Notes: generated by a model from the letters alone, not told the origin. Shown: positions 9,701 to 17,523, counted from the stretch's first letter. The stretch is DNA of 64,000 nucleotides from Paenibacillus sp. PK3_47 (GCF_023520895.1 NZ_CP026029.1:1364001-1428000), one strand, 5' to 3'. Numbers and translations are program-made.

Positions 9701-10039
9701 GAGCTGTGCAGCAGATTCAATGAGGGTGAACGCGACCTGTTCCTGATTTCTCTAAAAGCAGGCGGTACCGGCCTCAACCTGACAGGTGCCGACACGGTGA
9801 TTCTCTATGATCTGTGGTGGAATCCCGCTGTAGAGCAGCAGGCCGCTGACCGCGCCCACCGGATCGGACAGAAAAAGGTGGTTCAGGTCATCCGCCTGGT
9901 CGCCCAGGGCACTGTCGAGGATAAAATGTATGAGCTGCAGCAGAAGAAAAAAAATCTGATCGACGAGGTCATCCAGCCTGGACAGGAGGCGCTCTCCTCC
10001 TTGAGCGAGCAGGATATACGCGAAATTCTGATGATCTGA
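6719..10039 (+). CDS. SWIM zinc-finger SNF2-family helicase
   Basis: A large DNA-dependent ATPase of the bacterial SNF2/RapA-like class, about 1106 residues from the start chosen here. The frame is open from 6560, but upstream residues look like translated non-coding DNA; GTG 6719, preceded by AAGGAAG, gives the family-like N-terminus VPERVIKLLCGRAALDQG. Order: SWIM zinc finger near residues 70-95 (CSCPAYYRGG then CKHIAAVL); a middle SNF2-helicase-associated region; helicase ATPase lobe with motif I DDMGLGKT and motif II LVLDEAQ; C-terminal lobe with GGTGLNLTGAD and QAADRAHRIGQ (motif VI). Single gene with its own terminator. Function probably in transcription recycling or DNA repair; no specific role is known to me. 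The exact start (GTG 6719 or GTG 6731) is uncertain. Confidence 0.9.
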   Translation: MGYHVPERVIKLLCGRAALDQGMAFYESDRVLLTYSEHNEQQEYSKYRATVQGLEDYLVTLTIDNDGDVDGECSCPAYYRGGPFCKHIAAVLVNVLKLEEDDSAAKPGASSGSGLEAFTGDTGELTPRYRESEGSSADRKFVSTMLDMFGHSRQRPSSTGTYVDLRTPLQVEFICRPFSYNYGHQMMGIELKVGPKRLYVVPKIRAFLERVQHGEPFEFSRHFSYDPGLYSFNKEDNDVLLRLIDILTNEKMYRATPLAPYSGQMGGERLLPVLPFFWNGLLPLLTAAPNVHLQHGGTLTERLELSLDVPPLNFEIDRAAGNGYRLAIQGLSRVMVMEDYGLVLTEGKLLKLPPDETRRLAELKKMLAHSRRDEVQIAPGQMESFMDKVIPGLKKLGDVHIAEAIADRIVQSKLQARLFLDRVRDRLLAGLEFQYGDIVINPLDEAARERGNEIILMRDSEAERRILELMGHESFVQTEGGYIMGDEEGEYDFLYHTVPLLEPLLQVFATTAVKGRIVTGTPAPKATLSWNEKTDWLEFKFAMDGIPESDITLLLQSLQEKRKYYRLPDGALLPLESAEMLDIINFMNELGVQRNDLKGGAGFSLPLVRGLHLNAERNKGDAVTLGRSLRRLLANMHNPENLDFPVPDSLAPVLRDYQLYGFQWMKTLAHYRFGGILADDMGLGKTLQSIAFLLSELDSIRSSGLPALIVAPASLLYNWQNELQRFAPEIKAVIADGSLAGRTRTLKNTAGNDVIITSYPLLRRDVALYAKKSFHTLVLDEAQMIKNHETQTAQAVKALQARYRFALTGTPVENALEDLWSIFGVVFPGLFPGKKAFHDLPRETVARRARPFLLRRLKSDVLTELPDKIETLQASELQPEQKKLYVAYLARLRKEALKHLDADSFGHGRIKVLAGLTRLRQLCCHPALFVDGYAGGSGKFEQLMEIMEECRSSGKRMLVFSQFTEMLGLISRELGMQGISHFYLDGKTPAPKRVELCSRFNEGERDLFLISLKAGGTGLNLTGADTVILYDLWWNPAVEQQAADRAHRIGQKKVVQVIRLVAQGTVEDKMYELQQKKKNLIDEVIQPGQEALSSLSEQDIREILMI

Positions 10040-10049
10040 TCTATGTAAT

Positions 10050-10090
10050 AACAGGAACTATCCCGGCTTCAGGCAGGGATAGTTCCTGTT
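10050..10090. terminator. Bidirectional terminator between convergent genes
   Basis: A perfect 15-bp stem (AACAGGAACTATCCC at 10050-10064 with its complement at 10076-10090) with an 11-base loop; TGTTT follows on the plus strand. It sits between the end of the SNF2 gene and the end of the convergent exosporium gene, so it can serve both. Confidence 0.8.
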
Positions 10091-10126
10091 TGTTTATTGC
10101 TGTATTCTATGCGAAGCCCGGATGCA

Positions 10127-11494
10127 TCAGACAATTGTAACCCCGGCACTGGCATATCCGGCAACGGTTGTCGCAACATCCAGACCTGCCGTCACTGAGG
10201 ATGAGAACACCATCAGCAGTCGTGTTCCGGCAGTGACCGGGATGCTGAGTCCCGAGGTTAGACCGCTGCTGATTGTACCCAGAGCGATCACCCCGGTCAG
10301 CGGCGGAGCTAAGGTTACGACTGCTCCGGGCACTGCGGTAAAGCTGTTATTCGGTGCGGTGGACTGGAATAATTGGGCGGTAACAGTGATTGTGGAGCCT
10401 ACTAAGGCAAGTGCGGCAGTGGTACTGAAATAAGCAGCCAGCGAAGTAATCGTTCCGGCACGGGGTACAGAGAAAGCAAAGTTGAGCAGCGTACCTGCCG
10501 CTCCGGTAAGGTCGATGACCCCGCCGGCAACGGTGACTCCTGCAGCGTTGTTGCCGAAGGCTACCAGACTGGAGGTGTTAAGCAGCCCGCCAAGCACGGT
10601 GGACATGACAGCCGGAAGCCCGGAAGCGTACGGTACAATCGCACCGGATCCGGTTGCACCTGTGGCTCCCGTTGCGCCGGTGGCACCCGGCGTACCTGTG
10701 GCACCCGTTGCGCCGGTGACGCCCGGCGTGCCTGTGGCCCCGGTTGCGCCGGTGACGCCCGGCGTACCTGTGGTTCCCGTTGCGCCGGTGACGCCCGGCG
10801 TACCTGTGGTTCCCGTTGCGCCGGTGACGCCCGGCGTGCCTGTGGCCCCGGTTGCGCCGGTGGCACCCGGCGTACCTGTGGCCCCCGTCGCGCCGGTGAC
10901 GCCCGGCGTGCCTGTGGCCCCGGTTGCGCCGGTGGCACCCGGCGTACCTGTGGCCCCGGTTGCGCCGGTGGCACCCGGCGTACCTGTGGCCCCCGTTGCG
11001 CCGGTGGCACCCGGCGTACCTGTGGCCCCGGTTGCGCCGGTGGCACCCGGCGTACCTGTGGCACCCGTTGCGCCGGTGACGCCCGGCGTGCCTGTGGCTC
11101 CCGTTGCGCCGGTAGCTCCCGCCGCTCCTGTAATCCCTGCGGGCTGGCCCAGCAGCTCAGCAGATACGACCCGGTGTGATGTCACCAGCTGTCCGGCGGC
11201 ATTTTTTCCCCAGACAGAAATCTGGATGGGATCGTCAGCCGTCTCCGGCGTAGTGAACAGAAATTCAAAAGCGTCCAAATCTGCAAAATAGCTGACCGTT
11301 ATGACCTGGTTAGGCGTCAGGCTGAGGAATTCACTTACATATAGATTTCTCGTGCCGGTTAAATAATACCCCTGGATCAGCACGGTCGAATTTGCTGTAT
11401 CGCTGCGGTTGTCAACTCTGACCGTTACCTGCTGCGTAGGCCTTAAACCGTTCACCATCATATTTTCAATAGGGCCGGTAGATAAGAAACTCAT
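10127..11494 (-). CDS. BclB-like collagenous exosporium glycoprotein
   Basis: A 455-residue spore-surface protein in three parts. Residues 1-118 are a small beta-rich domain ([11 protein letters not shown], then [21 protein letters not shown]) that is closely repeated in the next gene. Residues about 120-285 are a collagen-like Gly-X-Y stretch of about 55 triplets, mostly GAT, GTP and GVT, organised as 12 copies of a 12-residue unit; the Thr-rich triplets are expected O-glycan sites. Residues about 290-455 form a hydrophobic beta-sandwich matching the BclB C-terminal domain ([23 protein letters not shown] strand order). It likely trimerises and forms hair-like projections on the exosporium or outer coat. 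No signal peptide, as expected for mother-cell assembled layers. Confidence 0.85.
   Translation of the reverse strand: MSFLSTGPIENMMVNGLRPTQQVTVRVDNRSDTANSTVLIQGYYLTGTRNLYVSEFLSLTPNQVITVSYFADLDAFEFLFTTPETADDPIQISVWGKNAAGQLVTSHRVVSAELLGQPAGITGAAGATGATGATGTPGVTGATGATGTPGATGATGATGTPGATGATGATGTPGATGATGATGTPGATGATGATGTPGVTGATGATGTPGATGATGATGTPGVTGATGTTGTPGVTGATGTTGTPGVTGATGATGTPGVTGATGATGTPGATGATGATGATGSGAIVPYASGLPAVMSTVLGGLLNTSSLVAFGNNAAGVTVAGGVIDLTGAAGTLLNFAFSVPRAGTITSLAAYFSTTAALALVGSTITVTAQLFQSTAPNNSFTAVPGAVVTLAPPLTGVIALGTISSGLTSGLSIPVTAGTRLLMVFSSSVTAGLDVATTVAGYASAGVTIV
10660..11125. repeat. 36-bp tandem repeat coding for collagen triplets
   Basis: About twelve copies of a 36-bp unit (four Gly-X-Y codon triplets) inside the exosporium gene, differing mainly at the codons for Ala/Val in the GAT/GVT positions and by synonymous changes. 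The pattern suggests expansion and contraction by slippage or unequal recombination. The opposite strand also stays open as a Pro-Val-Ala-Pro repeat, which is a by-product. Confidence 0.85.
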
Positions 11495-11536
11495 GGGTCA
11501 CCTCACCTTTTCATCACAAATTTGCATTACTTTGAG

Positions 11537-11893
11537 CTATTCATCCCCGCCGCGACCTTGCTCAAGTGCCACAACCCTGTGGGCATCGACCAGTTGGCCT
11601 GAGGCCTGTTTGCCCCATACCGATATCCCGATCTCCTCTGCCTCTTCCGCTGTAAACACAAATTCGAACGCATCCAGATTGGCAAAATAGTTCCGGGTCA
11701 GCACCTCATTAGGTGCAATATTAACCATTTCGCTGACATATAAAGTCCTTGCAGCACCAAGCAGGTACCCTTGTATGCCTACAGAAACAACGCCCAAAGT
11801 ATCGCGTGCGGCAATTTTCACCGTTACCAGCTGTGTGGGTCTGACTCCGGCTACGGGATTGTTTTCTATAGGTCCTGTAGATAGAAATGCCAT
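11537..11893 (-). CDS. Stand-alone paralogue of the exosporium protein N-terminal domain
   Basis: A 118-residue protein that aligns end to end with residues 1-118 of the neighbouring collagenous protein: both begin M(A/S)FLSTGPIEN, share RPTQ(L/Q)VTV, (T/N)LYVSE and YFA(N/D)LDAFEF, and continue to ISVWGK..(A/S)GQLV. It stops where the collagen triplets would begin. A duplication followed by gain or loss of the collagen part explains the pair. Probably a spore-surface adapter or anchor protein. GGGAGG precedes the ATG at 11893. Same strand, 42 bp upstream of the collagen gene. Confidence 0.7.
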   Translation of the reverse strand: MAFLSTGPIENNPVAGVRPTQLVTVKIAARDTLGVVSVGIQGYLLGAARTLYVSEMVNIAPNEVLTRNYFANLDAFEFVFTAEEAEEIGISVWGKQASGQLVDAHRVVALEQGRGGDE

Positions 11894-11925
11894 CTTTGTC
11901 CAAACCTCCCTTCGTTTCTCTCAGC

Positions 11926-11953
11926 TGTCATATGAACCTCTGATTCTAGCGTG
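11926..11953 (-). promoter_or_regulatory. Possible sigma-K promoter of the exosporium genes
   Basis: Minus strand CAC (11951-11953), 16 bases, then CATATGACA (11926-11934) resembles the mother-cell sigma-K consensus (AC, 16-17 bases, CATAnnnTA) with one deviation, placed about 35 bp before the first exosporium gene. Consistent with late mother-cell expression, but the motif is weak. Confidence 0.35.
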
Positions 11954-12120
11954 CTCTACTTCCGGCTGCACAATATATTCTTATTCGGATGTTAAAAGGA
12001 CGGTGTAGACGTAAGACAGGCTCCATTCACCAATAACTTCCACGCCGCATAAAGTATACACAGGAGAGAAGATCCGCAGTATGCCGTTTTCCTGAAAAGT
12101 ATACGGAAGAAGGGAGTCCC

Positions 12121-12426
12121 ATGCCCCCTCCTGCAAAAGGCAAGAAAACAAGCACCAAAAAACAGCCGGCAAATCCCAAGGCGCAGAGCCCCAAAGGGCT
12201 GGAGTTCGCGGTAGCTGCGCTTTTGCTGACAGGCAAGCTGAAGGTCGACTCTGTTCAGATGTTTACGGATGCTTCCCTGCTCGTCAGCCTGGTCGGAAAA
12301 TATAAATCGCTCGACAATTTAAGCCAGAGCAATGTGGATAAGCTGGTCAGTTTTCTCGATGATAACAGCAGCCTGACCTTGAACGAAATTATGACCGCCT
12401 TGAAGCAAAAAGCGGATAACTCATAA
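12121..12426 (+). CDS. Hypothetical small protein with basic N-terminus
   Basis: 101 residues. The first 25 are Lys/Pro/Gln-rich and disordered looking (MPPPAKGKKTSTKKQP); the remainder is predicted helical (GLEFAVAALLLTGKLKVDSV, then MFTDASLLVSLVGKY, then LVSFLDDNSSLTLNEIMTAL). No known family recognised. GAAGAAGGGAG lies at a suitable distance before the ATG, and the intact ORF with coding-like composition supports a real gene. It may be co-transcribed with the 39-residue gene downstream. Confidence 0.6.
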   Translation: MPPPAKGKKTSTKKQPANPKAQSPKGLEFAVAALLLTGKLKVDSVQMFTDASLLVSLVGKYKSLDNLSQSNVDKLVSFLDDNSSLTLNEIMTALKQKADNS

Positions 12427-12463
12427 CGGACTGCAGCGTAATAAAAAGGGAGGCCGGGAGCAA

Positions 12464-12583
12464 ATGGACAACTTTGACGGAGAAGATTTTGCCGGGGGAA
12501 TATTGCTGGTGATTGTAATTGCCCTGCTGATTTTTGGTTCCACTGATATCAAGACACTTACCGCTGCACCAACCTCCGATTAA
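12464..12583 (+). CDS. 39-residue single-span membrane protein
   Basis: Short ORF from ATG 12464 to TAA 12581-12583, with GGGAGG-type ribosome site. It reads MDNFDGEDF followed by a hydrophobic helix GGILLVIVIALLIFG (about 11-25) and a short tail. The architecture is like the many tiny sporulation or membrane proteins (YjcZ-like) of Bacillales, but I do not recognise a family. Located 38 bp after the 101-residue gene, same strand. Confidence 0.5.
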   Translation: MDNFDGEDFAGGILLVIVIALLIFGSTDIKTLTAAPTSD

Positions 12584-12604
12584 CATAAAGTTAAGGTACG
12601 GCTC

Positions 12605-12632
12605 TTGATTTCTGCCAAAAATTCGCTATACT
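12605..12632 (+). promoter_or_regulatory. Sigma-A promoter of the argS leader
   Basis: TTGATT (12605-12610), 16-bp spacer, TATACT (12627-12632), placed just before the T-box leader. Confidence 0.7.
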
Positions 12633-12644
12633 GATAAAAATCAA

Positions 12645-12886
12645 TATTGCGATCGATGAACGGGATAGTAGTAAACCTAAGCCTAGTCACAGCGAGCCGG
12701 AGCAAGTGTGAACCGGTACAGGCCGGTTAATGAAGCGCACCCGGGAGATGGACTTCTGAACGGACAGTAGGAAGCCCCGGCCAAAGACCGTTATTCTGTC
12801 AAGCGGCTGAACCCTGTGTTCGGCAACTAGAGTGGTACCGCGAGCGCCCAGGCCTTCGTCTCTTTTTAGAGATGGAGGTCTTTTTG
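12645..12886 (+). ncRNA. T-box leader controlling argS, probable Arg CGC specifier
   Basis: Transcription attenuator that senses uncharged tRNA-Arg. The T-box sequence AGAGTGGTACCGCG lies at 12829-12842. Upstream, Stem I hallmarks are visible: an AGTA-type bulge near 12660, GCGAGCCGG and GTGTGAACCGG, then TGAAG-CGC-ACCC in the specifier-loop position; CGC at 12736-12738 is an Arg codon, in agreement with the downstream gene. A terminator follows: AGGCCTTCGTCTCT (12850-12863 region) pairs, with G-U pairs, with AGAGATGGAGGTCT, then a T-run at 12880-12885. The antiterminator would use the T-box bases to break this stem. Confidence 0.92.
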
Positions 12887-12907
12887 TATTCCAAGGAGGT
12901 CATTCCC

Positions 12908-14902
12908 ATGCTTAGTCAACTTATCAAAAACAATCTGCAGCAAAGTGTATCCCAAGTCTTTCAAAATCTCGGCATGCCGGGAGATGAACAGGTTCAGGTT
13001 GGTGTTGAGCAGCCTTCCAATGCTGATTACGGCGACTACTCCAGCAACATTGCCATGCAGCTGGCCAAAACACTGCGCAAATCCCCCTTGGCCATCGCCG
13101 AGCTGATTACGGCTGAGCTTCATAGACAAGGTACCGCGGGCGGACTGTTCCGGACCATCGACATTGCTGCTCCCGGATTCATTAACCTGTACATCGATTG
13201 GCAGCAATGGGCGGAGTACAGCTTTGAACTGCCGCAGCCGCAGGTGGGCGGGCAAAAAGTGATTGTCGAACACACGAGCGTGAACCCGAACAAATCGATG
13301 CACGTCGGTCACCTCAGAAATGCCTGCATCGGAGATGCGCTGGTCCGGATACTGAGAAGGACAGGATACAACGTGGAGGTACATAACTACGTCGATGATC
13401 TCGGCAATCAGCTGGCGGATACCGTCGTAGGCTTGCTGAATGTACCGCTGACGGGGGAACATGTCCGCTTCGGCGATTACTGCTGGGATATTTATGCCGG
13501 AGTCAATAAGGAGTATGCGCAGCACCCCGAGTCAACGCTCAAACGTACGGAGACTCTGCATGAGCTGGAGCAGGGAGACGGCAACACAGCCTGGCTGGGC
13601 AGCCTCGTCGCTGAGCGGATTGTGCGGGAGCATGTTCAGGAGATGAAGAACTTCGGCATTCACTATGACCTGCTGGTATGGGAGAGCAGCATTGTGAAGG
13701 AGGGCTTCTGGTCTTCGGCGTTTGAACTGCTTGCGGGGACAGAGCATTTTGTACAGGAAACTGAAGGCAAGCTGGCAGGATGCTGGGTTCTGAAGCAGGC
13801 TGCCGCAGAAGATGACGGTGCAGATGATGATGAGCATTCAAAGGATAAAGTGCTGGTCCGGTCGAACGGAATTTTGACCTATACCGCCAAGGATATCGCC
13901 TACCATCTGTGGAAATTCGGACTGCTGGATAAGGATTTTGCCTACAGCGAATTTAATAGCGGGTTATGGACGACCGGGTTAAGCGGAGAGCTGATGCCTT
14001 TTGGCAAAGCAGACAAGGTGGTTAACGTCATCGACTACAGACAGGAGTATCCGCAGCTGATGGTGAAGCAGGCTTTGGAGATTCTTGGCTATACTGAGCA
14101 GGCCCGGGGGCTGCATCATGTCAGTTACGGCGTGGTTTCGCTGAGTCCCGCTTCTGCGGCCGTGCTCGGCATTGACACTTCGGATGCCAAAAGCTCCTAC
14201 GCCATGTCCGGCCGCCAGGGTATCGGTATTAAGGTTACGGATCTGGTGGAGCTGATGGAGAAGGCAATTGACGACACCCGTTCCGATAAAAGCGGGCTGT
14301 CCAGCCGGCTCATTGCCACCGCTGCCATCCGCTACTATCTGCTGCGGTTTAACCTCGGAACCGAGATTGTATTCGACTTCAAGCAGGCGACTGAAATCTC
14401 CGGCAATACCGGAGTGTACCTCATGTACACTTACGCGCGTGCGGGCAGCGTGCTGGGGAAGGCCCGGGTACCGGAGGTGCAGATGGGGCACGGGAAGCAT
14501 TTGCAACAAGGGCTGCATGCGGAATATACGAAGCACAGAGAGCCTATGGAACTGAGGCACGCGGAATATACGAAGCATGCCGGGCATAGCGGACACAAGG
14601 AGCGGATGGCCGGGATCCCACAGTTCCCCGCTGAACTGGACAAAGCAGAGCTTGCCCTGCTGAGGCATCTCAGCACCTGGCAGGACACCTTGTTTACCGC
14701 AAGCGTGGAGCTGACGCCGAATACCATCTGTAATTTCGCGCACACTCTGGCCTCGCTGTTCAACAACTTCTATTCCGCCTGTCCGATCCTAAAGGGTGAT
14801 GAAGCTTCTGTCACCTTCCGTGTCTGGCTCACCTCCAGGTTTCAGGAGACACTGGGCGAAGTGCTGGAGGCACTCGGACTGCCGAAGCCGGAGCGGATGT
14901 AA
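12908..14902 (+). CDS. argS: Arginyl-tRNA synthetase with a His-rich insertion
   Basis: Charges tRNA-Arg in the cytoplasm; 664 residues from the ATG at 12908, which follows AAGGAGG by 8 bases (an upstream in-frame start at 12872 lies inside the T-box terminator and is rejected). The N-terminal ArgS additional domain covers about 1-100; the class I HIGH signature is SMHVGH near residue 136; the KMSKS equivalent is degenerate (SGRQGIGIK), as in many ArgS. The C-terminal anticodon-binding domain starts near YTYARAGSVL. Between about residues 524 and 566 is an insertion rich in His, Lys and Glu, with the heptad HAEYTKH repeated twice about 16 residues apart, which I do not know from other ArgS. 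Expression is T-box controlled. Confidence 0.95.
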   Translation: MLSQLIKNNLQQSVSQVFQNLGMPGDEQVQVGVEQPSNADYGDYSSNIAMQLAKTLRKSPLAIAELITAELHRQGTAGGLFRTIDIAAPGFINLYIDWQQWAEYSFELPQPQVGGQKVIVEHTSVNPNKSMHVGHLRNACIGDALVRILRRTGYNVEVHNYVDDLGNQLADTVVGLLNVPLTGEHVRFGDYCWDIYAGVNKEYAQHPESTLKRTETLHELEQGDGNTAWLGSLVAERIVREHVQEMKNFGIHYDLLVWESSIVKEGFWSSAFELLAGTEHFVQETEGKLAGCWVLKQAAAEDDGADDDEHSKDKVLVRSNGILTYTAKDIAYHLWKFGLLDKDFAYSEFNSGLWTTGLSGELMPFGKADKVVNVIDYRQEYPQLMVKQALEILGYTEQARGLHHVSYGVVSLSPASAAVLGIDTSDAKSSYAMSGRQGIGIKVTDLVELMEKAIDDTRSDKSGLSSRLIATAAIRYYLLRFNLGTEIVFDFKQATEISGNTGVYLMYTYARAGSVLGKARVPEVQMGHGKHLQQGLHAEYTKHREPMELRHAEYTKHAGHSGHKERMAGIPQFPAELDKAELALLRHLSTWQDTLFTASVELTPNTICNFAHTLASLFNNFYSACPILKGDEASVTFRVWLTSRFQETLGEVLEALGLPKPERM

Positions 14903-15411
14903 TACAGGGGTAGGATCATGCTAACTTTACGGCTGCAGGTGATGAGCTGGTAGCGGAGGAAATAATGGTTACTGTACGGGAGGGGGATTCATGCAGCGGA
15001 GACGGAATAGCATGGGCATGGATTTGCTCCAGTTACTATGAAGAGGACTGTGTGCCATATCCTCTCAAGGCAGCGTCTGCGGGATTTCCCTGCTCCGGTT
15101 ACCAATGCGAGAGACGTTCCCGCTAATAATGACAATGACAGTGACACTGGCGCTAGGAGTGGCAGCGACGCTTGATCTAGAAAATGAAAATGACACTTGA
15201 GCTTATCGGAAGGGCTCTGCTGCAGCTGATGATGGAATAGGTTCTGGCTGGGGTAAGAAGAGTAACTGTTGTTCTGAGATCTTATAAAATTGGCGCGTCC
15301 TCCATCCCCCGCTAAGTTCCTCACACCAAACTTGCAATCGGCAGAGTTACTTGGCCCCGTTAACAAACTTCTAACTTCCTGGTGCTGCTCCGGATAGCGC
15401 GTTAAAAGAAA
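14903..15411. other. Intergenic stretch without convincing gene
   Basis: About 500 bp between argS and the hairpin array. Open frames here (for example 14989-15366 on the minus strand) lack good ribosome sites and protein-like composition. No terminator with a clear T-run was found after argS. It may be decayed sequence. Confidence 0.4.
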
Positions 15412-15530
15412 ATCAAGAGTAGAATTACCTTCGATTCGGGCCGATCCGCGTGCATGCGTGATATCAAGGGTAGAAATACCTTTGATTCAGGCCAATTCGC
15501 GTGCATGCGTGATATCAAGTGTAGAAATAC

Positions 15531-17014
15531 CAGTAGCGTTGCATAAAAGCTGACATTAACTAAATGGGATAAACTAACTGTCCAGACACAGAAAAAAACT
15601 CTAATGTAAGAAGGTAGGCACGTTGTCCATACCCCCTTACAAAGGAGCCTCTAATGGATAACGTTAAACCAAATTCAGTCATTCGTCAATTCGTATCTTT
15701 ACTGCCGGTCCATGTTCTGGAACCGACCGTGTTCGATTACTACACTAAAAAGCTTACCGTGATGAAAAGTATCTTCATTTTCGTTGCCGCCCAGTTAAAC
15801 CGCTGGTCTTCTTACAGCGAGATCGAAGCTCAGATTCGTGCACAAACCGAACTTCAGCGTCTGTTTCATCTGGAGAGCATCAGTGGTTCCCAATTATCCC
15901 GTTCGTTGGATCGTCTACCCACGGAACTTCTGGAGTGGCTCTTTCAGCAACTGGCCTTGCGTGCCAAACGGCGGACCGCTTCTCTACACGGAATGTCCAA
16001 AATTATTGGTAAACTGAGCATCGTCGATGCTTCCACGATTTCGTTGCCGCTAACTTTGGGGAATTGGGCACAGGTGAGTCGTAAAGCCAGCAGCGTCAAG
16101 ATGCATCTGCGCCTCGTTGCTGCCTCACCTGACACCATTTTTCCCGACGCCATGGTGCCTACGACAGCCAATGTAGGGGACCGTGCATGTGCCGTCGATC
16201 TCGTCATTCCTTCGGACACGACTTACGTCATGGACCGTGGCTACGACGACTACAAAAAGATGGAAGCCTGGAGTACAGAAGATATCCGATTCGTCATGCG
16301 TCTGCGTGACCGGGCCTTTACCACGATTTTGGAGGAGTCCACCGTCGAGCCGGAAGGCCGAATCCTTCGGGATGCCAAAGTCCATATGGGCAGTGCCTCC
16401 CGTGCCGACAAGCAAGAACTACGGCTCATTGAGTTCATGGACGAAAAGGGCCGCCGTTACCGTCTGGTCACTTCCATTTGGGATCTGTCAGCTGAGGACA
16501 TCGCTCAAATTTACAAATGCCGCTGGCTCATCGAGTTGTTTTTTAAATGGATAAAGCAGCATTTGCAGGTCGTGCATGTGCATAGCTATAAGCCACCACA
16601 AGCCATCTGGAATCAGTTATTCCTGGCTTTAATTACAGCGCTTCTGGTACAAGAGATGAACGCCTCGCTGCCCCGCAAAATAACACCCTGGCAGTTACTA
16701 AAACTGATGCGGGTCTATCTCTATCTACCGTGGTCTGCCTTGGAAGACGAGTTACTTCGCGTGCGAAGAACCTCCAATGGGAAACCAGCAGGAACGAGGC
16801 AGAAACCAAAGATCTTGCGGACAAGCGTAGGAGAACTCCGGCCGAGCAAGAAGTAATTCGAATGTAAATATGGATTAAATTGACAACTAGTGACCTACAT
16901 TTAACTCCTCCTTCTCTTTGAATCTTAGGAGAAAAATAACATGTTAAAAATATTCATTTAAACCAAATATTAAACATCTGTTAGTCTTATGTCAGGGTTA
17001 ATGCAACGCTAGTG
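15531..17014 (+). mobile_element. IS4-family insertion sequence, 1484 bp
   Basis: Imperfect terminal inverted repeats begin CAGTAGCGTTGCAT at 15531 and, on the other strand, CACTAGCGTTGCAT at 17014; similarity continues inward (CTGACAT and CTAA). The 9-base target duplication TAGAAATAC is present at 15522-15530 and 17015-17023; the surrounding GTG makes a slightly longer direct repeat possible if the ends are drawn differently. One intact transposase gene fills the element. It is inserted in the loop region of the third hairpin of the 51-bp array. Complete ends and an intact gene suggest a recent, possibly still active insertion. Confidence 0.88.
15654..16856 (+). CDS. IS4-family DDE transposase
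   Basis: 400 residues, intact. The DDE triad is visible: IVDAST near residue 124 (first Asp), VMDRGYDDY near 194 (second Asp), and YKCRWLIELFFKWIKQ near 287 (Glu in the family Y-(2)-R-(3)-E-(6)-K signature). The N-terminal region resembles the DUF4372-type domain of IS4-group transposases (SVIRQFVSLLP). Catalyses cut-and-paste transposition of the surrounding 1484-bp element. AAAGGAG precedes the ATG. Confidence 0.92.
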   Translation: MDNVKPNSVIRQFVSLLPVHVLEPTVFDYYTKKLTVMKSIFIFVAAQLNRWSSYSEIEAQIRAQTELQRLFHLESISGSQLSRSLDRLPTELLEWLFQQLALRAKRRTASLHGMSKIIGKLSIVDASTISLPLTLGNWAQVSRKASSVKMHLRLVAASPDTIFPDAMVPTTANVGDRACAVDLVIPSDTTYVMDRGYDDYKKMEAWSTEDIRFVMRLRDRAFTTILEESTVEPEGRILRDAKVHMGSASRADKQELRLIEFMDEKGRRYRLVTSIWDLSAEDIAQIYKCRWLIELFFKWIKQHLQVVHVHSYKPPQAIWNQLFLALITALLVQEMNASLPRKITPWQLLKLMRVYLYLPWSALEDELLRVRRTSNGKPAGTRQKPKILRTSVGELRPSKK

Positions 17015-17523
17015 TAGAAATACCTTTGATTCAGGCCAATTCGCGTGTAGCTGCGAGATCAAGGGTAGAAATACACTTGATTCGGGCCGAGCCGCGTGTA
17101 TGCGTGATATCAAGGGTAGCAATACACTTGATTCGGGCCGAGCCGCGTGCATCCGCGATATCAAAGGTAGAAATACCTTTGATATGAAAGGCAAAGCCCC
17201 ATAACATGAAGTCAACGGGAATTCTCCCGTTGATTTGAGCCGTACAGCCCCAAATCATGAATTCAACGGGAATTCTCCCGTTGATTTGAGCCATACATCC
17301 TCAAAACATGAATTCAACGGGAATTCTCCCGTTGATTTGAGCCATACAGCCCCAAATCATGAATTCAACGGGAATTCTCCCGTTGATCTGATCCATACAG
17401 CCCCATAACATGAATTCAACGGGAATTCTCCCGTTGATCTGAGCCGCACAGTCACAACGGGCTGATCGCGCACGAAGCTTACCCTCCAACGTCCCCAACC
17501 CAGGGGTTCTCACCCCCGGAACG

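Larger units (their letters stand above)
15412..17437. repeat. 51-bp phased hairpin array, 11 units, interrupted by an IS
   Basis: Eleven short palindromes follow each other at exactly 51 bp when the IS (15531-17014) is removed. Units start at 15412, 15463, 15514 (split by the IS), 17058, 17109, 17160, then 17211, 17262, 17313, 17364 and 17415 in the same register. The first six have the form ATCAAAGGTA-GAAA-TACCTTTGAT (best copy 17160-17183); the last five have TCAACGGGA-ATTC-TCCCGTTGA. Spacers of about 27-29 bp are also similar within each half (TTCGGGCCGAGCCGCGTGCA type; TTTGAGCCATACAGCCCC type). Because 51 is a multiple of three the minus strand is partly open as a 17-residue repeat, but it holds stops and no start signal, so I treat it as non-coding. 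Confidence 0.85.

Noticed and set aside
10482..11291. Plus-strand Pro-Val-Ala-Pro repeat protein of 269 residues
   Set aside because: It is the complement of the collagen-repeat gene; the minus strand has the ribosome site, the flanking domains and a paralogue.
12872..12907. Upstream ATG of argS
   Set aside because: It lies in the T-box terminator stem; the ATG at 12908 has the AAGGAGG site.
14989..15366. Minus-strand ORF of 125 residues after argS
   Set aside because: No ribosome site, low-complexity Ser/Leu stretches and no recognisable domain; probably chance.
15412..17437. CRISPR-like array (short palindromic repeats at constant spacing)
   Set aside because: The spacers between hairpins are themselves similar to each other, there are no unique spacers, and no cas genes are nearby.
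17009..17513. Minus-strand repeat protein with 17-residue units
   Set aside because: Open only because 51 is a multiple of three; interrupted by stops, no ribosome site or family, and the hairpin is the conserved feature.
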